Shown here in pieces: positions 30,908 to 40,158 of a stretch of DNA of 64,000 nucleotides. The position numbers and the translations under genes are program-made. How positions within the stretch are numbered: the stretch's first letter is position 1; each line of letters begins with the position of its first letter. The notes under the pieces were generated by a model. That model saw nothing but the letters and a program-made list of their open reading frames with translations. It did not search any database and was not told the DNA's origin. This DNA is from Fallopia convolvulus (taxonomy: Eukaryota > Streptophyta > Magnoliopsida > Caryophyllales > Polygonaceae), in NCBI GenBank assembly GCA_964016875.1, contig OZ024724.1:22552200-22616199 (forward strand), in the 5' to 3' direction.

Positions 30908-32425
30908 ATGCCGCCAAGACCAGCTCCCCCTAGAACTCGTAAGTCAAAAAGAGGAGATCGATCTTCTTTGCCATTTCTGGCGGGAAATTCTATTTCAACA
31001 TCAGCGTCATCATCTCCCACTCCAGCTTTTGGTATTTATCTTAATTCTTAAGCTCTTAACCTTATTACTTAAGTTATTAGTTATTACAAATAAAACTAAT
31101 ATGTATTTGCATATTTATTTATATTGATTCTATATTCTATTATTTAGGAACTTCGTCTACAGATTCTCCATCCACACCAGCTGCAGATTCAGCAGATGCC
31201 ATTGCTTCAAGATCACAAACTCAGAAAAAAAGAAATTGGAATGCTCCAATTTGGCAACATTATGAAACACACAATGGATCTAAGTTTGAAGATGGAGAAG
31301 ACCGAGTTGTTTGTAAGTATTGTGGTGGTGGACCTATTATGGCTGACACTTCTAGAGGTACTTCTAATTTTAAGAGGCACTTTGAGAATTGTCTGAAGCG
31401 TATAAGTGGTATTGAGGGTGAAACTGTTTTAGCTAAAGATGGAAAACTGATGCGTAAAGTTGATCAATCTGTTTATAAGGAAATTGTTTGTCTTTCTATC
31501 ATTAGACACAACTATCCTTTTAGTTATGCTGAGCATGAAGGGACAAGGAATGTTCATAGATTTCTGAATACAGATTGCAAACCATTCTCTAGAAATACAG
31601 CCCGCAATTATGTGATGAAAATTCATACAAGGGAAAAGGAAAAGCTTAAAGGATTCTTAGAAAGTCTACCTGGTAGGATTTGTTTGACTTCTGATATGTG
31701 GACCTCTGTTGTTGATCAAGGTTTCATCTCTTTGACTGCACATTTTATTGATGATGAATGGAATTTGCATGCCAAGATCCTTAACTTTTGTCATGTAAAG
31801 CCACCCCACTCAGCTAAAGTTATACATGAGACTTTATTAGGTCTTTTGAAAGATTGGGAAATTCATAAGAAAGTGTTTTCTATCACTCTGGATAATGCAA
31901 GATGTAATGACAATATGCAAGCTTTGTTAACCGACAGTCTTTCTATGCATTCTTCTCTACCATGTCGCGGTGAGTATTTCCATGTGCGATGTAGTGCTCA
32001 TATCTTAAAGTTAGTTGTTCAAGAAGGTTTGAAAGTAATTGATTGTTCGGTGCTGAAGGTCAAGAAGTTGGCTTACTATGTTGGTTGTTCAGAGCGCAGA
32101 TCTATAAAGTTTAGGGAAATTGCTTTGTCTCTTGGCCTTGATTGTTCTAGAAAGTTATGCTTGGATTGCCCTACGAGATGGAATTCTACATTTAAAATGC
32201 TCGATAGGGCATTGTGTTATCGTTTGGCCTTTTCAAGTGGAATAATGGAGCGGACTGATTCTAGTTTTCCCCCTGTTCCAACAAATGAAGAATGGGACCG
32301 AATCGAAAAGATTTATGAGCTTTTGAAACCATTTGATGAGCTTACAACTCTTATGTCAGGAAGGAAATATCCAACATCCAATTTGTATTTGAAGTGTGTG
32401 TGGAAGATTGAGCTGCTCTTATGTC
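30908..32425 (+). pseudogene. hAT transposase (BED zinc finger), truncated
   Basis: Exon 1 is 30908-31031 (ATG, Pro/Arg-rich start), then a phase-1 intron 31032-31147 (GTATTT...TATTTAG), then exon 2 from 31148. The BED finger has VVCKYCGGG and FKRHFENC. The RNase H-like core has Asp motifs LTSDMWTS and ITLDNARCND and the conserved RCSAHILKLVVQEGL. It then reads CPTRWNST and LLKPFDELTTLMSG, as in RICESLEEPER/DAYSLEEPER proteins. It stops at about 32425, where antisense gypsy RNase H sequence begins, so the hATC dimerisation domain is absent. No stop occurs in the kept part, suggesting a fairly young copy. Confidence 0.85.
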
Positions 32426-34442
32426 AGGAGTTGGGTGAGCCGCTAGAAAGTCAGCCAAGGCTTGCCCCTTTACTGCTTTTTGTGAGACAAATTTGATGTC
32501 AAACGGAGCTAGAAGCATGGCCCATTTAGCCAATCTCCCGGATAGCACAGTTTTTGACAAGATGAACCTTAGAGGATCAACCTTTGAGACCAATGTTATT
32601 TGATGGGATAAAAGGTAGTGTCTTAATTTTTGAATGGCAAAGATCAAAGCCAAACAAACCTTTTCCATAGAGGAATAGTTATGTTCTGACCCCACCAATG
32701 TTCGACTGATGTAATATAAGGCAACCTCCTTTCCCTCATCATTATTTTAAGCCAGCATGGCCCCTAAAGACCTCTCAAGAGATGCGGTATAGAGGATAAG
32801 GGGTCTCCCTTGCACTGGTGCCATTAGAATCGGCGGACTTGTCAAATATTTCTTAATGCTTTCAAGTGCATCTTGACACGCCCGATCCCAAATGAACGGA
32901 GTGTCCTTTTTCATCAACCTTAGAAATGGTTGACACCTCCCTGTTAAATTAGATATGAAGCGTCGAATGTAGGCAAGTTTGCCTTGTAGACCCCGAAGCT
33001 CGCAAAGATTTCTAGGAGGAGGCATTTCCATGATAGCCTTGATTTTATCAGGATCAATTTCAATCCCTCGGTATCGCACAATGAAACCGATAAATTTTCC
33101 TGACATGACACCATATGCGCATTTGAGGGGATTCATTTTAAATTGATGTTGTCGCAATCTCTCGAAAATTCTTCGAAGGTCATTTGGATTCCCTTTCTTT
33201 ATTTTTAACCACCAGGTCATCCACATAGCACTCAACAGTGTTGTGAAGAAGGTCATGGAAAATGATTGTCATAGCCCTTTGATACGTTGCTCCAGCATTC
33301 TTCAGACCGAAAGGCATCACCGTATAGCAAAAAGTCCCCAAAGGTGTTCGAAAAGTTGTGTACTCTTCATCTTTTAGATCCATTTTTATTTGGTTATAGC
33401 CAGAAAACCCATCCATAAAAGACAAAGCCTTGAATCCGGTCGTAGCATCAACCAACAACTCAATGATTGGAAGTGGGAATTTATCTTTAGGGAATGCTTC
33501 ATTCAAATCCCTAAAGTCCACACAGATCCTAAATTTTCCATTCTTCTTCCTGACAGGAACAATGTTGGCCAACCATATTGGGTATTGAACCTCTCGAATT
33601 AAACCTGCTTCTATGAGCTTGTTGACTTCACTCTTCATTTGGACCATTAATTCAGGGCGGAATCGTCGTTGAGCCTGCTTAACTGGCTTCTTTTCCTCAA
33701 CGATATCCAATTTATGAACGGCTATTTTTCTGTCTAAACCAGGCATATCTTGATATACCCAAGCAAACACATCCTTATATTCATGAAGGAGTTTCTCATA
33801 TATCACCATCTCCTCATTTGTAAGTGATGCACTCACAAAAACTGGTTTGGGCTCATCAAGAGTACCAAGATTGATCTCTTGAAGATCATCTACTGTAGGT
33901 TGACCACCATCTTCCAACTCTGGTGGAGCAGGTTGAACTGTGTTGATGAAATCCGAGGAATCCTCCCCGTGGTTCATTTCTTGAGAAGAACTTTCCACAT
34001 TAGAGAAGGTTACAACATTCACCTCTTCAATTTGGGAGAGATGAGTAAACCTCCTCTTGTTGACCTTCCCCTTCTTGGCACTTTTAACATGGACCTTCTT
34101 GACCTTTAATTTTTTGACTCTTTCAAGCCTTTGGAACACAGATGGACGAGATGCTTCATTTATTGATGTTGTATCGAGTCTTTGAAAAACCGACACTCGA
34201 GGAACAAATGCTTCTTCCTTGGAGAACATCTCTTGCTCCATTGGTTTCAATGTCATGGGTTCTACAACACTTGCTGTCAAAAGTTCACCTTCTAGTGAAA
34301 CTTGCAAGTTGTCAAGAACATGCTTGTTTGGGTTTTTTCGTTGAATTTTATCCCTAGAGGAGGGTTTCAACCTTTGCAGCTTCACTTGGGGTTTCTGTTG
34401 TAGTGAGGAAGGTTGATTAGAAGGGTTAGATGCTTCCCCCAT
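32426..34442 (-). pseudogene. pol: gypsy element B reverse transcriptase and RNase H
   Basis: The first frame (34442-33180) has a linker, then RT with WLANIVPVRKKNGKFRICVD, LPIIELLVDA, FMDGFSGYNQI, MPFGLKNAGATYQR and CYVDDLVVK near 33210-33240. A frameshift follows near 33200. The next frame (33256-32747) has the thumb with GKFIGFIVRYRGIEIDPDK and LQGKLAYIRRFI. A TAA near 32749 interrupts it, where a Gln codon is usual. RNase H continues (32740-32430) with SSMEKVCLAL and GRLAKWAMLL and breaks off after GQALADFLAAHP at the hAT junction. Confidence 0.9.
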
Positions 34443-35419
34443 AATACAACTCTCTTGCTCTTAACTCCTTCTTCTCCAAAAAATTTATGGACAACCAAAG
34501 TGTCTTTTGACAAGGATTGATCAATCTTTCGAAGAGGACAAGTATAACTAGTCATCAGAGAGTGCATAATCTTATCAACAGAAGTCATAGGTTTTTGCCC
34601 AACCTTTCTCTTGTCTTTTGGTGTATACCTAAACAGGATCTTCGGTTGTGCGATATTCTTCTCCTTTATCTCCTCAAGAGAAACACCTGATGTTTGAGCA
34701 TTTTCACGAGTTACCTCGTTCTTTTTATAACTCTCAACGCCACCTCCTTTCACAGACATCGAAGAGAAAAAGCTAACCGATTTGTAAAACTTAGCATCGG
34801 CATAATTCACATCTTCCCCACAAAAAGGTTTTTGATCTCCTCGGATGGTTCTTTCATTTCCATCATCATCAGTATACTTCAAACATTGATGAAGTGTAGA
34901 AACAATGGATTTGCTTGAATGAAGCCAAGGTCGCCCTAACAAAGCATTGTAGGAGGTGTTGGCGTCTATGACATGGAAAATAGCGTCTTTATACAAATCT
35001 TCCATCACTACTTTCAAGGCGATGGTTCCCATTGCTTTTTTCCCCACTTGGTTAAATCCTTGTATTGTGAGCAATGTGGGAGATAAATGAGATGTCGTTA
35101 ACCCTATTGCTTTCAAAGCCTTTAGTGGGAGAAGATTTACTGCTGATCCACAATCCAAAAGGATACGATTGACATTTGCATCTCCAATAGTGCATGTGAC
35201 ATATAACGGCCTATTATGGTATTCACCTCCTAATTGATGGTCCTCATCCGAGAAGGTGATAGCAGCCATACACGAAGCACATTGCATGGGTGAAGACAAG
35301 AAAACATCATCGACCTCCACTGGATCTACTTGATCTTTGTAATCTTCGGGATCCATGAGAGCTTGTATAAGCGCCCTTCTAAGGTCATTTGACATTTGTA
35401 AGGCATCATAAACACTCAA
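34382..35419 (-). pseudogene. pol: gypsy element B aspartic protease region
   Basis: 345 codons. The protease active site is RILLDCGSAVNLLP at about 35130-35170, with DCG in place of the usual DSG/DTG. ALLGRPWLH follows, typical of Tat-lineage proteases. The N-terminal part holds ALIQALMDPEDY. The DCG variant is common in this lineage, so its activity cannot be judged. It overlaps the next frame (RT) by about 60 bp, consistent with a frameshift at 34400-34440. Confidence 0.8.
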
Positions 35420-35796
35420 ACGCGCTGGAATGCGCTTGAGGTGTCCAACGACATCATATTGAACTTTCTTCTTATAAGGAGCATCTCGAATTGATAGGGG
35501 AACCCTAGGAAGATTGACCTTTTTAAGCCCTTTTTTAGCACCTTTCTCCTTTCATTGTGTTGTAGAAGCTTGGTTTTTTACATGCTCTTCAGAATTTGTC
35601 TCCGCTAGAGATCCATCTTTTTCCTTCCCCTTTTCTTTTACTTGTGAGGGAAGTAGTTGGCGACCTGAACGAAGGAAAACTCCATCGACTTCTTCTTAAT
35701 CTCCTTCCTCATCGATGCTAGAGACCATACAGCACTGCATGACTTCCTCTCCCCAAAATAGTTCCTCATCGTCATCATCATTTGAGGAATCATCTT

Positions 35797-36321
35797 TCAA
35801 AAGGTCTTAGGAATGAAATCCTTCAAGGTGAAAGGGAGTCGTTGTGGTTGCACGTACTCTTCATCGGAGTCTGTTTGAAGTTTCTTTTGTTTCTTATTTT
35901 TCTTTTTTTTCTTTTTTTCCTTTTTGCTCTTCTTCTTGTTAGGTTCCCTTCCAATCATTCTGAAACCTGGAGGCTTAGAGCTTTGACCGATTGTTGGTCG
36001 AGGACTACTCCGTTTTGTAGACATTTGCCACTTGAAAAGGCTATCATCATCCCCCTCGTCTTCTGAGAACAAATCTTCAATGTCAGAACACGTCATGATC
36101 TCATACAACGTTGGTTGACCAGGCCCAGACCTTGGCATGCCAGGATATGCCCATACAATTCGAACATCATTATCTACTCGAAACTCTATGGGTACGGCCA
36201 TGAGAGGAAGCGATACAGTAGGAATGCCTTCATTTTGAGGGACTTCTGAAGATACCCCCAAGACTTCCTCATGATCCTCTATAGGTGAGGGTAACGCTTC
36301 AGTGATCACCATTGAGATCAT
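35797..36321 (-). pseudogene. gypsy element B Gag-Pol linker with Lys-rich tract
   Basis: 174 codons between the Gag zinc motif and the protease. It has a dense basic stretch (KKKSKKEKKKKKKNKKQKK) near residue 130 and acidic patches before it. A linker with VWAYPGMPR-like text is usual in Tat polyproteins. The segment 35420-35796 continues as broken linker. No enzyme motif is present. Confidence 0.6.
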
Positions 36322-37371
36322 ATTGGATGAGGTAACGCTCCTTCCACCTCAATTTCTCCTTCATTGATCATACGTTCAATTACGTCCTTAAGGAAGTAAC
36401 AATCCTCAATTGTATGACCTAGAAGTTGATGGTATGGACAATATTTTGGGTTATCCTTCATACCTACCTCATTGGGTCTTTTCGGTTCTAAAAGCGTTAG
36501 AGCCTTAGCAGACATGAGCTCATCAAAGATCCCTTGAACATCATCATCATCGAAGGGATATTTCTTTTGCTTCCTTTCTTGAAGAGTAAGCCTTTTAGTG
36601 GACTCTTTAGATTTACCCCTATCTTGGGTTTTGGAGTTGCCTTCCTTGGAAGATTTTCCACTCGTTTTGACAAACGTCGTCATGGACTCGCTCTTCTTTT
36701 GCGGTTTTCTATCATCTTTTCGACTTTCATTCAATTGAGGTCGAGTAGATGTTGCTTTCCGTCGAGCAAGCTGGCGTTCAACATTAGATGATTTTGATAC
36801 CAATGCATCAAATGATAGTGGTTCGACACTACCAACATGCACTGCCAACTCTGGAAGTAGATTATTAGTGCACATTTGTACACAAGCTAACTCACTTAGC
36901 TTTTCTGGGCATTGTAGCCTCAAACTTCTCCATCTTGTAATGAAGTCGTTAGCAATTTCATTTGGCTTTCTGTGAGTATTCGCAAGATCCATGATGGAAA
37001 CCTTGGATTTTGTGCTTACAAATTGAGCAAGAAACGCCCTTTGCAACTCGTCCCACATTTCAATTGATCCTGGTTGAAGTTGAGTATACCAAGTAAACGC
37101 TGATCCTTTCAAGGATTGAACAAATTGGCGTATGTCCCGAAGTGATACCGACGCGGGCGACCTAGTCCGAAACGATGGAGGCAGCGGCAGGGCTGGCACT
37201 AGGGTTCGACGATTTGTTGACCCTCTCCCTCAAATTATCAGTAGACGACTTATGCAAATCAAATTCACAACGCATCGTCTCAACTGTATCCGTCAATTGC
37301 AGAATCAACGTACGGAGATCGAGGTAATCGCCGGCGTTGTTTGAAGAGTCTTCGACAATGGATTTCGACAT
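36318..37371 (-). pseudogene. gag: gypsy element B Gag, internally deleted
   Basis: The start ATG at 37371 lies 25 bp after the LTR. The first 69 codons (to 37162) are a coiled N-terminus (LQLTDTVETMRCEF). The second frame (37199-36318) has the retrotransposon Gag core: LKGSAFTWYTQLQPGSIEMW, RAFLAQFVS and NDFITRWRSL, then a basic linker and the motif CPYHQLLGHTIEDCYFLK characteristic of Tat Gag. The part normally between N-terminus and core is shortened, so a deletion or indel near 37150-37200 is likely. Confidence 0.8.
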
Positions 37372-37395
37372 GGTGTTCGGGATGAAAGCACCAGT

Positions 37396-37819
37396 TGATA
37401 CGGACCCGATGTGGACCGCGTATCGAACCCTTGTTGGTCAAGGGGGTTGAGCCTAACCCGGTGTGGATTCCGACTCTGGATAACGTGGTTGGTGGCCACG
37501 GGAGAAAACTGATAAGCTAAGAGAAATTTAGGGCAAAACTAATTCTTGGATAAATTATGAGAATTACACCAAGAGTATTTATACCTAAGCCCTAACGGTT
37601 CAAAAAAGGCGTCCCAGGAAAGAACCGTAAAGAAAACCCGGAAAGAGAGACAAGCTCTAGTTTATAAAAATTACATGAAATAAATAAAATACTAAAAACT
37701 ATAAATTAATGTTCTAAAAACTATAATTCATCAAAAATACTTAGAAATATTATTCCTCATATCGTTTTGAACGACGACGAATCCGAGAAGGTCTGGCACT
37801 CGATCTTTCTTCCGTATCA
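37396..37819 (-). repeat. 5' LTR of element B (424 bp)
   Basis: The ends are a perfect inverted repeat, TGATACGG/CCGTATCA. A TATA box (GGTATAAATACTC on minus) lies near 37575-37590. TGGTGCTTTCATCCCG follows the end after two bases, in the primer-site position. The outer side abuts GTCGT (37820-37824) of the element A LTR. The same GTCGT occurs at 16210 in the other A LTR copy, unbroken. Confidence 0.8.
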
Positions 37820-38348
37820 GTCGTCCTCTCCTCTATACATGAAAAATAACCCCTTTGTATATATAATTTCTTAACAGCTTTTTGATCCAAGGAAGATAGT
37901 TATTACTAGTAATAATTTTAGCCAGTAATCACCTTCCTACGTTACAACTTGTAACGTCTGATATGAGAATGGAAACGGTTTCTTTTGGACATGGATTTGC
38001 ATTACCACTCAGCACTTGCACCATTAAATGCACATAAATATTTGTGCTCTTTTTTTAATTTAATTTGTGCATTCATTTACGTTTTTTTTCCTTGAACATG
38101 TATGCATGTACATGTAAGAGATTACATGTAAGCGATCTCACATAGAATCGAACATGCAGAACATATGATTTGGATTTTGTACATAATAATTGGCATTAAA
38201 ATATATTGGGTCTAGGTTGGTATACGACTTGTCAATATATAAATATCATAATCCAAACCATGGGTCCAATTAATACCCATAATTCAACTATGTTATTTTA
38301 GCAAAATCACGAAAAAAAGAAAATTTCATGAAAATTTACCCTCAAACA
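37820..38348 (-). repeat. Remnant of the 5' LTR of element A
   Basis: 529 bp matching 16210-16734 at roughly 95% or better by eye, with the same terminal TG/CA and the same 19-bp palindrome (37939-37957). It is broken at 37820 by the LTR of element B. The remaining 2.6 kb of this LTR is not in the window. Confidence 0.9.
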
Positions 38349-38353
38349 AAGGG
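38349..38353. repeat. Target site duplication AAGGG, right copy
   Basis: AAGGG follows the LTR terminus CTCAAACA. It pairs with 13594-13598 and marks the point where LINE2 coding sequence resumes. Confidence 0.9.
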
Positions 38354-40158
38354 TGTGAAGTGGCTTGTTGGAAATGGAGACAATATATTATTTTGGTCGG
38401 ATAATTGGACAGGAAATACGAATTTGATGGAATATTTTGATGACATAGATATAAACTTAAGGGTTGCTTCTTTTATTCTGCCTAATAAAACTTGGAATAT
38501 CACAGCTTTATCTATTCTTTTACCAGACTGGGTAGTAAATAATATCTCTTCTATATTTATTCCTTTATCTAACTTAGAAGATACCATTATTTGGAGTCCA
38601 TCATCGGAAGGTTCTTTTACCGTTAAGTTAGCCTCTAAATTAATAACTTCTTTACCACATTTGCTGAATTCGGGGTTTCTATGGATATGGAAATACCTAT
38701 TCCACCTAAAGTAAATAATTTTATATGAAAATCATGCTCTAATTGCCTACCCACAACAGAGAGACTAAATAAATTTTACAATCCTGTCCTATCTACTTGT
38801 TCTTTGTGTGATTTGAGTAATGAATCGTTACATCATTTATTTTTTCTTTGTTCTTTTACTACTCAAATGATTTGTAATTTGGAGTCTAAATTAAATATTT
38901 TTATTAATTTTGTGCCATTAACAGATTGCTTTATGTTTGATTTATTTTCTACAATTAAATTAAATACGCATTCAGATATTTTGTGTTTTCTTTGGTGGTA
39001 TATTTGGAATCATAGGAATTCAATTATTTATAAACACGAAAATACAGTTGCTAATTTAAGTCCTTGTGAAATTGCTTGTAGAGAATATGCCTTATGGAAT
39101 GTAGCTACAAAAAAAGTTATAAAGCATATTCAGAGCATCCCCAAGAGATGCTCTAAAAATTTCTCCAAAATGGGGAAGAAAGTCCCACATTCTCCAAAAT
39201 TTTTATGTCCTAACTCCAACAAATTCTCCATTTTAAAGATTTATATTTTTATCATTATTATATTTATATATAAACTACTATTATAAATTTGAAATTGACC
39301 AATTGGGAGAAGACATGATTTAATATACAATTAATGCATTCTCCAAAAAATTTTAGGGATATCCCCAAATTTAGAGAAAGGGATTCAACTTTTGGAGATC
39401 TTCTCCAAAATGGAGAATGTAATGGAGAATTTGTTGGACCTTAAAATAGGTCTAGAATCCCCAAATGCACCAAATTCAAGAATTTGGAGCATCTCTTGGG
39501 GATGCTCTCACAATGTTAGGAAAAGGAAGAAATTTGCAGTATGGAAAAAACCGCCAGATCAATGGCAAAAGTTAAATTTTGATGCTTCAAAAAATAAGAA
39601 TTCAGATACCTTTATAAGTTTTATTATTTGAAATAATTCTAGTCATGTTACAAGTATTTTTATAGACAAAATAAATCCAGTTTCAATTCTTCAGGCTGAA
39701 ACGCTAGCTATGATACAAGGTATAAAACAAGCTCTTGCTTTACATATTACTCATATCATAATTGAGGGAGATAATTTAATGCTAATGAATTCTTTACGCG
39801 ATATTTGGAAAGTTCCTTGGAAAATAAAATATTTGGTGCAAGAAGTTAATTCTTTGATAGATGGATTTCAAGAGGTGGTTTTTTTTTCCATTGTTTTAGG
39901 GAGTGTAATGCTGCTGCTGATTTCTTGGCAAGAAAGCATGTCAATATAAGCCATTGTCGTCAAGCTGGATGCTTCTAATTTAGTTTCTTTTAATTCTCAT
40001 CCTTGTGATAGTCTTTCTAGGTCTTTTAGTTTTTCGTGTCCTATGTTGTTGCATTTTTTGAAGATCATCCGCAGTGATGATTTAGGTTGGCCTTGTTGTT
40101 TTAAGGTAGCCTAATGTTTGCCTTGTAATGAGCTTTTAGCTCATTGTATCAAAAAAAA
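38354..40158 (+). pseudogene. LINE2 ORF2 3' part (connection, zf-RVT, RNase H) and 3' UTR
   Basis: It continues the LINE at 13180-13598. It has VKWLVGNGDNILFWSDNW, IIWSPSSEGSFTVK, then after a frameshift (about 38695) and a TGA the zinc part CSLCDLSNESLHHLFFLC. WWYIWNHRNSI follows, then the RNase H with KLNFDAS, AETLAMIQGIKQAL and IIIEGDNLMLMNSL. A 375-bp MITE interrupts it at 39133. Coding ends near 39975. The 3' UTR ends with a short A run at 40151-40158. A further stop lies at 39630. Confidence 0.85.
39133..39507. mobile_element. Harbinger-type MITE (375 bp) in LINE2
   Basis: Terminal inverted repeats of about 20 bp start GAGCATCCCCAAGAGATGCTC at the left and mirror it at the right. The 3-bp duplication TCA lies at 39130-39132 and 39508-39510. 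Each TIR is itself a hairpin (GAGCATC...GATGCTC). Removing the MITE and one TCA restores the LINE2 frame at this point. No ORF of its own. Confidence 0.85.

Larger units (their letters stand above)
29616..32425 (+). mobile_element. hAT transposon, 3'-truncated
   Basis: It starts at TAGACCTGTCAAAAT, exactly where SV2 homology ends, with GACCCAAT (29608-29615) as the candidate 8-bp target duplication. The subterminal region (29636-29790) is full of ACCCGAA/CCGAACCC repeats, common in plant hAT ends. A BED-finger transposase gene follows on the same strand. The right end and dimerisation domain are missing at the junction with gypsy element B (about 32416-32429). Confidence 0.75.
32426..37819 (-). 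mobile_element. Tat-type Ty3/gypsy element B, 3'-truncated
   Basis: Minus-strand order: 424-bp LTR (37819-37396), primer-site-like TGGTGCTTTC, gag, protease, RT, RNase H, cut at about 32426. The LTR lies inside the 5' LTR of element A, whose sequence resumes at 37820. Integrase and 3' LTR of B are missing. The integrase at 23119-24348 is better assigned to A because no B LTR follows it. Frameshifts and stops make B inactive. Confidence 0.7.
13599..38348 (-). mobile_element. Tat-type Ty3/gypsy element A with nested insertions
   Basis: Bounded by TG...CA and a 5-bp target duplication inside LINE2. Orientation is minus: integrase on minus, polypurine tract GTTCGGGGGCAAC just upstream of the 3' LTR start, 3' LTR at 13599-16734, 5' LTR remnant at 37820-38348. 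The 3' internal part carries ORFs with a plant mobile domain on the opposite strand, as described for the Tat lineage. Gag, protease, RT and RNase H of A were probably lost. The gag-RT block at 32426-37395 belongs to element B, judged by B's adjacent own LTR. Confidence 0.8.

Noticed and set aside
23119..37371. Treating gag-RT (element B) and the integrase as one gypsy element
   Set aside because: B's own 424-bp LTR sits inside the LTR of A, and no B LTR follows the integrase. The simple one-element reading does not fit the termini.
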